A DNA stretch of 64,000 nt from Actinostola sp. cb2023 (GCA_033675265.1 JAUJYZ010001095.1:59063-123062); one strand, 5' to 3'; shown: positions 11,001-23,436, counted from the first letter of the stretch. Numbers and translations: made by a program. The notes: generated by a model not told the origin, from the letters alone.

Positions 11001-12386
11001 AATGTTTACCATGCACTGAGTTAGAGAGCTAGGGTGATTACTTGATATTATCAATTCTCGCATTATACAAACACCCCAACTCAGGGTGATAATAAATTGG
11101 CTTTCACAGGTACTCACATTGGGAAACGGTGCTGCCTAATTTTCATCATCATTAATGGGTGAACATACATACATAACAGGGTGATTTCCAAACATTATCA
11201 ATCCAGGTGGGATTATTATGTGAAAAAAAAATCACCCATTCATAAAAATCTGGGGTGGATACCTTATTTTATTCATTCTACATTGTATTCTAGGGTGAAT
11301 CCATCAGATTAATCACCCTACCATTTTAACAATCTCTCTTTGTTTCTTTATCCCCAGAACGCGAGTGGTAAGCCATTTTCCGCATCAACCTTCACAAAAC
11401 ACTTGAAACAGCTGTTTTTCAGATTGACTGGGACTCAAATCTCAATCAACGCCCTACGTTCCTCTTTCATCACCTACGCATATTCTCAAACGTGAGTAAC
11501 TGTATATATGTAGGATTCTCACTAAATACGTGCAGTGTACACACAACATCAATGACAACTCACAGCCACAAACTCTACAAAAAAAATCCATCGTGCATTC
11601 CTTTGGGAGGCCTGATTAATTATTATCCAGCCAAAGGAGAGGCAACGTTTTATTTCAAAGTTATTTTCTGACATGGTCTCATTTTTGTATGAACATGTAT
11701 GTAGAGTGCAGACACTATAACAATACATATAATAAATACAATTTATATAGCGCGTTAACTATCATTTATTATTATTATTATTATTCCAGATTCACATATT
11801 TTAATAATAATACATGTACATCTGAAATATTATTATTATTTAATCACCTCCATTATAGTCCAACTTATTTATCTTGTTTTTTTCTGCTCTTGTTGCAGGC
11901 AATGCAGTGACAGCTTGAAAGAGTCGATTGCCTCAGCTCTCAGACATACAAGAAAACAATCCCAGACTACGTATGACCGCCGAACGGCAAACGAGAAGAA
12001 AAAAGGCGCATTGTCCCCCGCAGAAGAATTTGTACGTGCTAGCTCCAGTGCCATGGAATCCAGGAAGGATTATGAGTCAGGAGACGAGAGCTGTTCTTTT
12101 GGTATTGGAGATTTTGTAGCTCTTGCTGGAACAAGGTAGCACTTTGAGAGAGCCAAAGGTTTTCGTTGGACAAATACAGTCCTTCCACTTGGATAAACAA
12201 GTCACTCTCTTGTGGTACAAACACATTCGAGGTAGTGAATATACATTCCAGTTTGAACGCGAGCCTTGGATAGAGAACATCAAGGCAATATTGCCTGTGA
12301 CTATGAACGAAATGAAGAAAACTCCTGGCAAATACAAACTAATAAGTTCCTTAAGAACTATTCACAAGGCAGCTATTACTAGCTAA

Positions 12387-15300
12387 ATGTTTAATTTGAA
12401 TACTGTGCATATTGCTTGACATGCAGAAATACAACATATGGCTTTGACAGAATTTAATTTTTTTTTCCAGTGCAATTGACACCAAACCATGCATGTTTGT
12501 ATAATTATGACACTTGAAAAATGATATGTTGTAGTTTGTCAGTTGTGCACTTGTTACCATGGTGATGATATTATCTAGAGTAAATATATGGACACCAAAC
12601 CATGCATGTTTGTATAAATTATTAGTATGTTATTATTTCTATTAATCAGCCAGTTGTTGACATATACTTTTGAAGAATGATTGTGTTACCATGGTGATGA
12701 TATCTAGAGGACGCTTTTCAAAACAAACATGCAGATAGTCTTGGGTTGTGACAACGGTGTTATCAATAGACCTTTCTCATTGGTCGCGCGGGGACTGGGC
12801 ACTGGAGGTATGACTCCCGCCAACGTTGCCATGTTTTTTTTTGTTTGTTTGTTCACTAAAAGCCAATTTCAACATGGCGGCAGGTCGAAATTGAAACTCA
12901 TACTCATACCTCCAGTGCCCAGTCCCCACGCTAAATGAGAAAGGTCTATTAATACGTACGGTAGAGTGCAAACACTATAACCATGAAACAACTTTAAGTA
13001 ACATATAAGAAATAGTACAAAATCCATTTGGTGCTTATATTTTGTACTATTGAGTTAGAACGTTTTCATGGATATATTGTATGCACTCACTAGTTCTCTG
13101 TTGTATTTACCAATAATTGGCTAGTTCTTTCAAATGTGAGCTGTACATACATTGTATATATTATAGTAGGTTATTTATTTATGGTAATAAAATTATTGAT
13201 CTGATGGATTTGACATTGTGGTTCTATAATAATAATTGATTAGACAACTTTCACTCAGTTTTTGGGGGGGATCATTGTGTTTATTCAAAATACTCAAGCA
13301 ATCAAAACTTTATTTAACAACGGATTCCTATCACAATGAAATGCTCTCCCAAGGAGCTGTGCACTGACAATTACAAAATCAAATGGCAAGCTATATTTAT
13401 AACTGACTTTGATAAAAAAACATGGATATGGTATAATTACACATAATGATTGGTGATTTATAAGTGATAAGTTTCAAAAACATAAGCATTGTAGATTATA
13501 ATTATGTTTATCAACTGGGCCTCGTTTTCCTGTTGCCTTCCCCATGTGACAGACTGGATGGATGACCACTGACAGCATGAAAAGTTCTGAAAAACACATT
13601 TCAAAATAACTGAAAAATAACATATAACTGAACTAAACTAATAAATACTCGAAATTACATAATTGTTAAACATTGGAAAAAACGTTACTGCATACATTTG
13701 CCAGCTAGCTAATGATGGCTGCTTAATTATATTTTGAATTTTGACTTGTATGTGGTATTATGAGTTTCAATCTGATTACCAAAGAAATAAGACCATGCAA
13801 CTGCGTCTCAATGAACAAGTGAACAACGACAGTGCTATGTTTAGTCATTATATTATTCTATACATGTAAAAAACATGTAAAAGCGTGTAGTACTAGTGGT
13901 CCTGCTGATGGCTACAGACAACAGTGTCGTTGCATACAAAAACGGTAAAATCGTAAAATTTCTCGTATGATTTTAGCTCCATTCATTGTACATACTGATT
14001 CAACGGGAAATACATGTCATAATGCCAGTCAGTCGCTATAAAACTTATCTGAAACCACGGTACTGAACCAATTAAATTGCGCCCACGCAGGCGTGACTCG
14101 CCGCTACCACAGGCAACCCAAGTCTCTGCTCAGTTTTTATAACGATGACATCATTATTGTCAGTTTGGGCATTGATACCCAGAGGGAAACGCAACGATCG
14201 AAGACTCTTTTAAGCTTCAGCTTCCTGATAATGTTACCCTGTTTAATTACACATAATGATTGGTGATTTATAAGTGATAAAAGTCACACGATGAGTTTCA
14301 AAAACATAAGCATTGTAGATTATATGTTTATCAACTGGGCCTCGTTTTTTCATGTTGCCTTCCCCATGTGACAGACTGGATGGATGACCACTGACAGCAT
14401 GAAAAGTTCTGAAAAAATGTCACCAATATATAGATATACACATATCTTCAAGCATATGAAACATATAACAAATTACAAAATAATAATAATATGACAGTTT
14501 ATTTAACGAGGGTAACGTGGATTACTGGTTGCCCAGTAGTTTACACTAAGGTAACAAAAACATAAGCTTAACTGAACTAAACTAGTAAATACTCGAAATT
14601 ACATAATTGTGAAACATTGGAAAAAACGTTACTGCATACATGTGCCAGCTAGCTAATGATGGCTGCTTAATTATATTACCTGCAGCCGGTTCAGTAAGTC
14701 GCTATATAAAACTTCGTAACTGATCAACGGTACTGTACTGCATGCTGACACACAATGCGCCAGGCGTGACTCTCATCTACCACAGGCAACCCTACGTTGT
14801 ATCCACTGGATAATTCCTTAATTCGCTATTTTCTGCATAATCGCACGGCACTGACGTCAGAATATATAAAGATATGTTGGGCTACCTGTGTATTTTACGA
14901 TTACACACTAGCTACGATTTCAAACCTTTATAACTCGCAAATGCAAAGCTCAAATCACAAAATACTCAACCGATTCACTTCATACTTAATCGATTTTCAC
15001 TATAAAAAAATTATTGAGTGATTGATTGATGATGGATGGATGTGATGGCGTTTTATTCATTCCTTGAAACTGATTGTGCAATACACACTGTGTTGGCTTT
15101 TTTCGGAAAACCGCGTGGAAATAACACGAGCGGCCGTCACTTATCGCGGGAACTGTACTAGCCTTTCTCTGCTCTACTCTAGGAGTATTATGTCGTCTGA
15201 TTCTGTTAAACCGGCAAAGAAAAAAAATAAGCGTACCATACTCAACCATCCCACCGAAAAAAACAAATTGCGTGATTGATTGATTGACGTACGTCTGATG

Positions 15301-15430
15301 CCGCATTATCATTCAGTCCTTGAAACTGGTTGTGAAATACATTACACTCTGTTGGCTTCAGTTCAGTTTCCGAAGACCGCGTGGAGCTCACCGAATTATC
15401 GCGGGACTACACTGACTCAGTGATAGTAAT
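12387..15430. other. Spacer between gene copies B and C
   Basis: Unit-2 equivalent of 4181-7224, with the same MITE, AATAAA-type signal (about 13187), nested duplication and doubled promoter region. No additional gene was seen. Confidence 0.7.
12765..12950. mobile_element. Hairpin MITE (unit copy 2)
   Basis: Same foldback element as at 4559-4745, carried along by the 8.2-kb duplication. It differs mainly in the length and composition of the central T-rich loop. Confidence 0.85.
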
Positions 15431-16423
15431 ATGTCGTCTGGAGGAAAGAAGCCGAGAGCTAGCCATACTGTACCCATTTATAAATTTCTTCTCTCTGGTA
15501 CTGGCGCGTCCAATTCGCGGGAATCGAACCGCTCGACCGCCAGTACCATTATTGATCCGCTACAGGACCCAGCCAAGTAAGTAAGCCTTGCCTTATTAGT
15601 TAGCTTATTTACGACTGAAATATTTCACTGAAACCGAGTGAGTGCGACCACTCTCATAAGCGACCAGCTTCGGTCTGTTCAAAAAAGGAAAAACACGAAT
15701 GATAATTTGTACGCAATATAGTAATAAGTAACATATACTGCACGGAATTAGTACTTTTCATAATTTTTTTAATAAAATAAAATAAAAAGATCTTTGAAGT
15801 AAATATTTTAAAATGCCATTAATATAAATCTAGACTCTCGGGGATCAGTGGACACGGGGGGTATAATGAAGTACAAAGTTTGTACTATTGAGTAATGTGC
15901 ACGTGCTATCGCAGGGATTAAACGTAACTCGCTGGGGTTAAATATAATATAGCTAAAATATCTTGCACGATCGACTGCATGCTGCCGATACTGCTCAACT
16001 TACTGCCGCACTGCGATATGTCTTGTCGAAAGAAACGTTGAGCTGCCACAATTCATCTCTTTTGAAACTGGGAATCTGGGGTTCGAGTCCCAGCCGTGAC
16101 ACGGTTTTTTTTCATTATTTCTTTTTTTGATTTGTTATTGTCATTGTTTCTGTTTGTTTTTTTTTCTTTTTTTGGAATTGTTTACGTATCTCTACTTTTT
16201 TTTGTAAAACAAAATAATTAAAAAAAATTAGCGACAGCTAGCAAATTATTTGGGGGGGGGGGGGGGGGGGTCCTATGATTTCCTGTTCATTCACTTCTCA
16301 TGTTTTTTTATATATATATCTTACCATCATTATTTTCAGCGACACTGATCTGCACCAGCACCAAACGACTGTCGTGTGCGAGGTTCATCCACCTCCGGCT
16401 TCTAACAACGATGATGTCAAAAG
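15431..16423 (+). pseudogene. Tyrosine-recombinase-like gene, copy C (exons 1-2 only)
   Basis: Exon 1 (15431-15576, donor gtaagt at 15577) and exon 2 (16340-16423, donor gtaata at 16424) match copy B exons 1 and 2. The exon 2 tail has two amino-acid changes (AFNDDD becomes ASNNDD). After 15 bases of intron the unit homology ends at 16438, and no exon 3-like sequence was seen in the next kilobase. It is a truncated gene head left at the edge of the duplication. Alternatively, the long intron here is the ancestral state and the distal exons lie elsewhere. Confidence 0.75.
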
Positions 16424-16438
16424 GTAATATTTCCACCA

Positions 16439-17640
16439 TATGACTACGACAAATCAATATAATATTTATAAAGCGCAAACATTATATAATAATATAATCA
16501 ACAACAACAATTTTGTTTCACATCCCACAATTTGTTTCTTTTAATTCATTCATTCAAAATATGCAATACCGAATAACAATGTTATTAGTTATTAGTTATT
16601 AGTTTTTCCATGCATTCATTCGCCATTTTTGGCCTTTGTTTAATCGATCGCCACTAAACTGAAAAAGAAATCCTGTATTTAATTCAAGCACCTTTGATTG
16701 TAGGGCGGGGCTTAATAGAGGATTTACGGTAACAATGTACAGGTCTTTGCATATTGTGGGAAATGAAATGATACTCTTTTAATAATAAACAATGTATAAT
16801 AATGTTGGGATAATATATATAATTAGAATAATAGTGGAGATATAATAGTGCACCCTAAAGTACCGCGCGCTTTAACGGAAATCTAACTTATATCCAAATA
16901 GAGCATGCACAATAATGCCGCGCTCAAAACCAACTAACTAAATAATAAAATAGTGATTTAGAAAATTCGAAGTGTGCAATCCATTTCAGTTTAAATCTAA
17001 AGAATACAAGTTACAAACTTATAACCATGCATCATGAAAATTCCTATACGTGCGTGCCTAAATTAAAAACTAACTATATTATGTCTAAAAATCTAGTGTT
17101 AAGTATTATAAGTTATTCTTCTGGTAGAGTTATGAGATAAGTGAATAATTGTGTGCACCAGTATGCTTCCCTATTTAATAAAATGTCTTCTATGTTATCT
17201 AAGCTAGTAACTTTTTCAATACCCATATATATATATTGTTGCCGTGCAGTGTTCAGTCGACGGTCCATCCTCCATCATCCTCGCACAGCACACGAACAAA
17301 GCGCACGTCCAGGTAAATGTACATTGATTGGCATGGCAAAATAGGAATGATAATAATCTGATGCTTTTAAATATTCTCCTGATAAGAATTCCAATAACAG
17401 CCCAGACTGACTGACAAGTCTGTTCTTTCTACCTCGTTTTAGGGGCGCGGCTGTTCGTGCAGGAGGAACCCGCGCCACTGGTTGTCCTTTCATTTCTACC
17501 GAGTCCAAGACAGAAGGGGGGTAGGTTTCATTCGTTTGTTCGCGGCAATCTGCTGACAGTCGACGGCATTCGTTTTGAAAAAACAATAATCTCCATAATT
17601 TATCACAGGGAACTAGAAAGGACGATTCGGCGAGGTCTTT
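16439..17640. other. AT-rich unique DNA right of the tandem array
   Basis: No recognisable gene. Near the start is 'aatatttataaagcgcaaac', a motif common at tails of short interspersed repeats. Two exon-like stretches with plausible borders (about 17249-17311 before gtaaat, and 17443-17519 between ttttag and gtaggt) are GC-richer than their surroundings, but I could not assign a product. Confidence 0.5.
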
Positions 17641-19398
17641 TTCTTCTGTATATTTCAGCATGTCTGAAATCAGAAGAATGTTCTGACCAATAAAACGCCC
17701 TTTCACAAAACCTGTCTGATCATTATGTACAATCGAGGGCAATATTTTTTCAATCCTCAATGCCAAGCATTTCGTTGCGATCTTATAATCTACATTTAAT
17801 AAAGAGATTGGGCGCCAGTTTTGCAAATACTGTAGATTTTTCTTCTTTTTCGGAATTAATGAGATTACACCTTGCCTTGCGTTATGGACATTTCTCCTAC
17901 TTCAAAACGTAATTAAAGCTTTCAATTATTGGTTCGCTAAGTAGATTCCAGAATCTGAGATAAAATTCAGCTTGTAGTCCATCACATCCTGGTGTTTTAT
18001 TTTTCTGAAATAATTTTAAAGCGGCTAAGCATTCATTACTAGAGAGATGACCTTCACAAATATTACATAGTTTTTCGTCTAATTTAATGATTGATGGGGG
18101 TTTTTTTTTAACTTCAAAACGGTTGTGGTGAGGGTCAACTGAATTGGACGTGTATATTTCTTCATAATAGCGTGCTTGTTCTTTGAGGATTTCATTTGGG
18201 TTTGTGATTTCGTTGCCATTCTCCATTTTCAATTTAGAAATGTATTTTTTCTTACTATTACGTTTCTCTAAGTTGAGGAAGTACTTGGAGTTTTTTTCAC
18301 CATACTCATACCACCGCGCCCTACTTCTGATTATTGCTCCTTTGGTCTTATAATGTGAGATATTATCTAGTAAACGTTTGGTACGGTCAAACTCTTCAAT
18401 GTCCTCTTTAGATGGGTTCGGATTAAGATTACCTCTAATTTTATTCAGTTTTAAGATGAGCTCTTTTTCTTCGGATTTTCTTTTTCTTGCTTGATCTTTG
18501 GAGTATTTCATTGCAACCTTACGTATATCGAACTTCATTAGGTCCCACTTCAGTGCTGAGTTTTGTATGTCCTGATGTTGGACCTTGCTCGATTTTATAC
18601 AATTTTCCATAGTTTTAATGAACAAATCATCTTTGAGTAGAGATAAATTCAATTTCCATAAACTTGGACCCTTTTTTTCCAAACATTTTGATGTTATTTT
18701 AAAACTAACGGCAGAATGGTCTGAGAAGGATATTCGCTTCGGAGATCAACATTTCCTCTGACTTTGAGCATAGCCAGTAATCTAATCGACATTGAATTTT
18801 AAAGGCATCGTCGTGCCATGTGTACCGTTTTTCAGTTGGGTTCAGTCTCCGCCAAACGTCGATTAAACTAAAACAGGACATAAGTTTACTTATGGATTCT
18901 ATCACTTTTTCCTTTACTTTAGGTAACTGCCCACCTAATTTATCGGATTGTTCTAACACACAATTAAAGTCTCCACCTATTAAAATTGTTTCATTCGAGA
19001 AAGATTGTAACTTTTTGTGTAAAATATTGAACATTTTCTTTTGGGCGCTCAGATTATTAGCTGCGTAAATATTTACTAAAATAAAAATAGATCCTTCTAT
19101 TTCACACTTAATTATTATAAAACGACCGTCGGGATCTGAAATTGAAGTTATTCTTTTAGCGTTTATTCTTGGACTAAAAGCGACAATGACACCTCTACTG
19201 TGATTAGAGCCATGACAAAACACGGTATGACCACCCCATTCTGATGACCAAATTGTTTCCACATTCCGTTGGCTATATGTTTCCTGTAGAAAGCAAATTT
19301 CAAATTTTTCTGAGTATTTTACGCCTTTTCACTGAAAAGTTTAGACCACGACCACGCACGTTTAAAGAAATGCAATTCAAATCAAACTGACTATCCAT
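17640..19398 (-). pseudogene. L1/Tx1-like LINE ORF2 (endonuclease + reverse transcriptase), 3'-truncated
   Basis: Reading leftward from ATG at 19398: an apurinic-type endonuclease start (NCISLNVRGRG, LQETYSQRN), then VNIYAAN, GGDFN and RLDYWL. SDHSAVSF follows near 18715, after a frameshift that ends the endonuclease ORF (18705-19262). The linker/RT N-terminal ORF (17897-18682) has the block RARWYEYGEKNSKYFLNLEK and NKTPGCDGL. After another frameshift come GVISLIPKKKK, NWRPISLLNVDYK and DQTGFVKGRFIGQNI, the first RT blocks. Homology fades around 17640, before the catalytic (Y/F)ADD box, so the element is 3'-truncated or joined to other DNA. At least three frameshifts (near 19310, 18710 and 17880) make it dead. 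Confidence 0.85.
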
Positions 19399-19826
19399 TG
19401 GGAATAAGCACACAAATTACTGAACAAATTACAAAACATTGGTGATTCAAATGCAAAATAGTACGAACCATTGCCAAACAAAGTTGAAATTGGAACAAAA
19501 GCGAAACAATAGAACATACTTTGTCATTAAGAAAAAGAATAGACAGTGCTACGATTATGCAAAAAGTGACCTGAAACAAGTAGGACATTTAACTAGGCGA
19601 AATAAGGAAAAATAGCTAGACTAGCGAGAGCTATTAAGGGTCAAAGAGAATAGAAGAAATGTATATGTGATCCCTTCAGCCTTCCCGTCCCAATTTTGTA
19701 TAACTATCAATAAAGAGCTTAAAGTGATATTATCAAGTAGTACAGAATATTCCTATCGATAAGATATCGATAAACATATATTCGATTCAATAGTATTTAC
19801 TCAAGTTCTAGATGCATCTAAGTTCG

Positions 19827-20654
19827 TCATAATTGCGTATCTGCACATTTGACATCGGGAAATCGTTTTTTTTTAACGAATATCTTCCCATCAATTGTCC
19901 ACACGTTCTTCCAGCCATTGGCTTTTTGTTGCGCACGAACTTCTCCAAACAGCTTTCTTCGTCTCGCAGTGAGGTTCTCATTGATAAATATTCTGGGATT
20001 GTGGCCAAAGATGGTTGAAAGATCAGCGTTATGCAGTGATTTATTTGCACGATACAGACGTTGTTTGGCTTTGTATGATGTAAACCGAACGATGACAGGT
20101 CTTGGCTCTCCCTTTCTTGACCGCCCAAAACGGTGAACCATGTCTATGTCGTTTTCAGATAACTGTATGTCAATATTGGCTGCGAGGCTTTTTACAGTAC
20201 TTTCAAGACTTTCTTCAGTATCTTCAGGAATTCCAATGATCTCTAAGTTGTATTTTCTTGTGTACTGTTCTAAGTCTTGGACATTGGCAAGAGACGCCTC
20301 GTTAAATTTAATTATTTCATTCGAGTTCTGTAATTGTTCTTTAAGTTCCATGACCGAGGAATTCAAAGCAGTTTTCTCTTTCTCTAAAGCATCTACTCGA
20401 TTTGCCATGAAATCCAAAGAACATTTAAAGTCATCCCAGGTTTTCTTCAGTTCGGCATTATCCTGCAGAATTTGATTAGTATTCCTCTGGATGTTTAACA
20501 ACACCTTCCATATCTCGCTGGTCGAAGGAGTATCGCCATCATTGGCTTCGTTGCTGTCTTCGTCCGGTTTGCTTGCCGATGTTTTTATAGGTTCTGGTGA
20601 ATCAGAACTTTAGCAGCTGCTAAGCTCCGATCGTTTTCTTCTTAATTTTAACAT
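19827..20654 (-). pseudogene. LINE ORF1 (coiled coil + L1-type RNA-binding domain)
   Basis: Long leftward frame. A probable start is ATG at 20654, but one in-frame TAA falls about 16 codons in; after it the frame is open to 19827. It has an acidic Ser-rich N-terminus, a heptad-rich coiled coil (WDDFKCSLDFMANRVDALEK), then LEQYTRKYNLEIIGIPE, the signature region of L1 ORF1 RNA-chaperone proteins. The frame continues with VHRFGRSRKGEPRPVIVRF and a basic C-terminus. Known family role: ORF1 proteins trimerise and coat LINE RNA. It lies upstream of ORF2 on the same strand, separated by about 430 bp (19399-19826) in which I see no reading frame of note. Together they are one LINE of about 3 kb. Confidence 0.85.
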
Positions 20655-21059
20655 TATTTGAAAGAGTACATTTACTTTTACGTACTTTGGGAAGGTTAAG
20701 AGGACATTTCTACAAAAATCAAACATATTGTGGCAAGGCTCTTAAAATCGTTTTCGCTCTTCTTTTGAAAATAGATAGCCCATTATTAGATAACAATTGC
20801 TGTGTAGTTTGTTTTCGAAAATATTATTTTATTTTCGAGATAATCGTCAGAGAAGAGTCCTGGCCGCAACCTCGCCCGGAAGACCCTAAAATGGGCAAAA
20901 GTTGCCAAATTTTACACAGCGCTCGTACGTAAAAGAAACCATCTATATCATAAATAAACTGTCCACTTGTAATATGACCCTTCCTTGTTCTCTGTCAATA
21001 TTTTCACGCTTATTGGGCCATTGGAAGATTTTTCGCAAGGGAAAATAGAACGTCGGTGA
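20655..21059. other. Non-coding stretch upstream of the LINE
   Basis: May include the LINE 5'UTR. No coding signal, repeat boundary or RNA gene that I can support. Confidence 0.4.
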
Positions 21060-21650
21060 TTTCATATGCTAATTAACAACCTCAAAAGAAATAATTATTT
21101 GAGCATCGGCGGGTTGTCTGATTGAAATTATATTCACTCTAAGTACTAAGGGAGAATAGATCTTTCCATATCTGGAAAGTATAGTTTGGGGAAAATAATT
21201 CGGGCTTCTTAAATATATGTTGAATTTGTCAGTGAATATATGCGAAAATCACGTTTCTTGGTAAATGCATGATCAACGATTTACTTTACGGCCAGATGTC
21301 TCATTGTCATAAAATTGACGCTAGGTACTAAGGAAGAAACGTTATTTCCATAAATGAGAAGTTTAGTGTGGTTAAATAAAGTTAAGCTCTGTAGGAAGCT
21401 TTCGGGTTCCCTAGTTAATTATGCATAAAACATACTACTTGATGATTGCGTGACCGATTCACTTCACGGCCAGACTTCTGATTTCAATAAAATTCATGCT
21501 AGAAACTATCGAACAAGCATACTTATACTACAACGTTTAGTTTGGGCCAATGAATACAGGTTAAAAAAAAGCGATTTAACCTGTTATTTAATATATGCAT
21601 AAAGTACGCTACTTGAGGAATACCTGACCTAAGCCCTTTGACTGTCTGAA
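21060..21650. repeat. Degenerate tandem repeat, about 180-bp period
   Basis: Three diverged units were seen by eye, starting near 21110, 21290 and 21470. Each runs 'cc/gg..agat..tctgatt..aa.att..a.tctaa.tacta.g.a..aa' into 'aaagtatagtttggg' / 'aagtttagtgtgg' / 'aacgtttagtttggg', with 'tatgcataaa.tac.ctacttga' in the spacer. Strong divergence suggests an old satellite or the internal repeats of a dead element. Confidence 0.5.
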
Positions 21651-21792
21651 CCACTTGTTGTTGTTGTGATTTTCGCATATAGACAACAACAATAAACATT
21701 TAAATATTACTAACCATTGTGCATGTACGATGATGTTGAGAAACCACCAGAAATGTTTCCTGAAATGTGGCATTGTTTCACCGACTGAACGT

Positions 21793-22515
21793 CATGCTCG
21801 AGGATCCAGCGGTTTTTGTCCGCGCTCCGAAGTCACCGGCCGAAACAACCCGCTGGATAAATTACCTACTAGTACGAGTTCTGGGGCGTGATACGCTCTC
21901 AAGCGGATTTAGTATAGCTCGCATTTCAGACCCTAAGAAATGTCAAAAATGAAGTGATAACTGAAGTCCAGATTGTTCATATTAATGATATATACGCTGA
22001 AAACTCTGTATTCCGTACTCGTGGTGCGTATTCTTTCAGTTGGCGGTACTTGTAGCTTCAAATCGTTTCTGGCCTCCCAAATTCAAACAACACATTTACC
22101 AGCGCTAAGGATCGGATATCACTAGCAAAAATATCAAGCTTTTGCCATATCCTGTCGGTAGCTGTGCAAATACATATCATCCTTTTTTTTTAAACGATAA
22201 TTAAACGCTTCGAGAACCATGAAGGTCCATGAACTGTTCTGGCTTTAGGAAATCGATCCCGGGGAAAAACTAGAGTACGTGATCGATCGCATCACGCAAA
22301 TGCATTTCTTTAAAACATCCGTCAACATGGACGCTATCTTTGAAAATTATGGTCGAGTTTTGATTGGCCCTCTTTTTTATCCTCAAAAAGAGGGCCAATC
22401 AAAATCAAGATTCGTATCACGCCACAGAACTCGTAATAGCAGGTAATTTATCCAGCGGGTTGTTTCGGCCGGTGACTTCGGAGCGCGGACAAAAACCGCT
22501 GGATCCTCGAGCATG
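21793..22515. mobile_element. Non-autonomous DNA transposon with long TIRs and 9-bp TSD
   Basis: Starts CATGCTCGAGGATCCAGCGG and ends in its reverse complement. The inverted repeats run about 105 bp with few mismatches (to the region gttctggggcgtgatacg / cgtatcacgccacagaac). The sequence ACTGAACGT sits immediately outside both ends (21784-21792 and 22516-22524), a clean 9-bp target-site duplication. A 9-bp TSD with long TIRs points to a Mutator-like (MULE) or related element. An 8-bp reading (hAT or P) is less likely. There is no transposase inside. A perfect 20-bp stem (TTTTGATTGGCCCTCTTTTT, 22359-22404) lies near the right end. Confidence 0.88.
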
Positions 22516-22524
22516 ACTGAACGT

Positions 22525-23289
22525 ATGACTGGTACATTTCCACAATTTCTTCATTCATTCGTATATCAAATAGTTCTAGATTTGTTCGCATTTTGCAGTC
22601 TTGAAATGTCGCTGAAATTGAAAATGCAGCTTTTTTTGAAAGGTTTGGTCGTGCGTACTGTGAATGTTGATGGTATGACAAAAGCATCCCTAGGGTGGGT
22701 CCCACAGGATGGAAGTTTGGTCACACTTTCGGACCATTGTTCAAATGTGGGACCTTTTTGAGAGTATCAGTAGTATCGGTGCGCATGTGAGGCGTTAAAA
22801 GCAACACGATACTGCCATGTTCGTGTTTTCCTTGCTGTTTTGTTTTACTGAAATCATCCGAAAATGTATTATTTTAGAATATCGTTTTTGAAGCTGTTCA
22901 ATAAACTTGCAGATCGTAAAACCCGATAAAACACTCCTGCTCGTTTATTAAACAGTACACAAATTTTAGGACTAACCCACAAGCAGACAATTCTCACGTC
23001 TTCTCAAACAAGCCTATGTCAATTCTGTAAATGCAGAAATTAATAAGTTTATTGAATGATTGAATGCTGTTGGGAAATTGGGAAATATAATGCTTGCCAA
23101 TCCAAATGTATTTGATGCTATTATGTTTGAAAGCCATGAAAACCTTACAATAAAAAGCCTTTGATTGTTCATTGCAAAGTTGTACAAGGTTGAATTCTCA
23201 GAAGTTTAGTAAAACATCAGTATCCTGCACATGGAGTCAAATCGTGCACAAAATGTTTGACTCGTCATGTTGGTTTGTTGTTTCGTTGA
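22525..23289. other. Unassigned DNA flanking the 723-bp element
   Basis: A minus-strand open frame (about 22516-22705; NLELFDIRMNEEIVEMYQSY) is interrupted by the transposon at 22515. It may be an old coding exon, but I do not recognise it. The rest to 23289 shows nothing beyond an AATAAA-like motif near 22901. Confidence 0.4.
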
Positions 23290-23436
23290 GTTCGGAATTT
23301 GTTGTGGCATGTCTCTTCGACTCGTCGAGTACTCTGACATGCCTCTTCGTCGTGGCATGCGTCTCTTAGACTCGTTGAGAGCACTGAGATGCCTCTTTGT
23401 CATGGCATGTGTCTCTTCAACTCGTCGAGCCGCCAA
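23290..23436. repeat. Minisatellite of about 55 bp, three units
   Basis: Repeated core 'tggcatg(t/cg/tg)tctctt.(g/a)actcgt(c/t)gag' followed by 'act.(t)ga.atgcctctt(c/t)gtc'. Units begin near 23305, 23354 and 23403. No coding meaning is apparent in either strand. Confidence 0.6.

Larger units (their letters stand above)
7225..12386 (+). pseudogene. Tyrosine-recombinase-like gene, copy B (all ten exons)
   Basis: This is the only copy fully inside the window. Exons: 7225-7370 (starts ATGTCGTCTGGAGG), 8125-8208, 8236-8528, 8752-8858, 8994-9218, 9561-9686, 10160-10334, 10741-10838, 11358-11491, 11899-12386. Donors are mostly gtaagt-like. Phases join correctly from exon 1 to 5, from 6 to 8 and from 9 to 10. 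Exon 1 encodes a basic start (MSSGGKKPRASHT). Exons 7, 9 and 10 hold the Arg, Arg/His and Tyr of a tyrosine recombinase, with Asn rather than His three residues before the second Arg. Exon 5 (10-bp duplication and TAA), exon 8 (about 2 nt out of phase) and exon 10 (+1) break the reading frame. The exon 2/3 intron would be only 27 nt (8209-8235). Reading through it instead meets TAA at 8210. I cannot exclude residual function of partial products. Confidence 0.82.
8201..16438. repeat. 8.2-kb tandem unit, copy 2
   Basis: Second copy of the unit. Homology to copy 1 runs to the end of copy 1. The start motif of the unit (gtcaaaaggtaatatttcc) then recurs at 16416, and identity stops after 'ccacca' at 16438, where unrelated AT-rich DNA begins. 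The right end therefore contains exons 1-2 of a third gene copy but no exon 3. Copy-2-specific changes include two near-adjacent substitutions at the end of exon 2 (ttctaacaacg instead of tttt aacgacg) and a rearranged stretch just before the G-run at 16252. Confidence 0.93.

Noticed and set aside
19833..20475. Plus-strand ORFs opposite LINE ORF1
   Set aside because: Antisense shadows; the minus-strand frame has clear ORF1 features.
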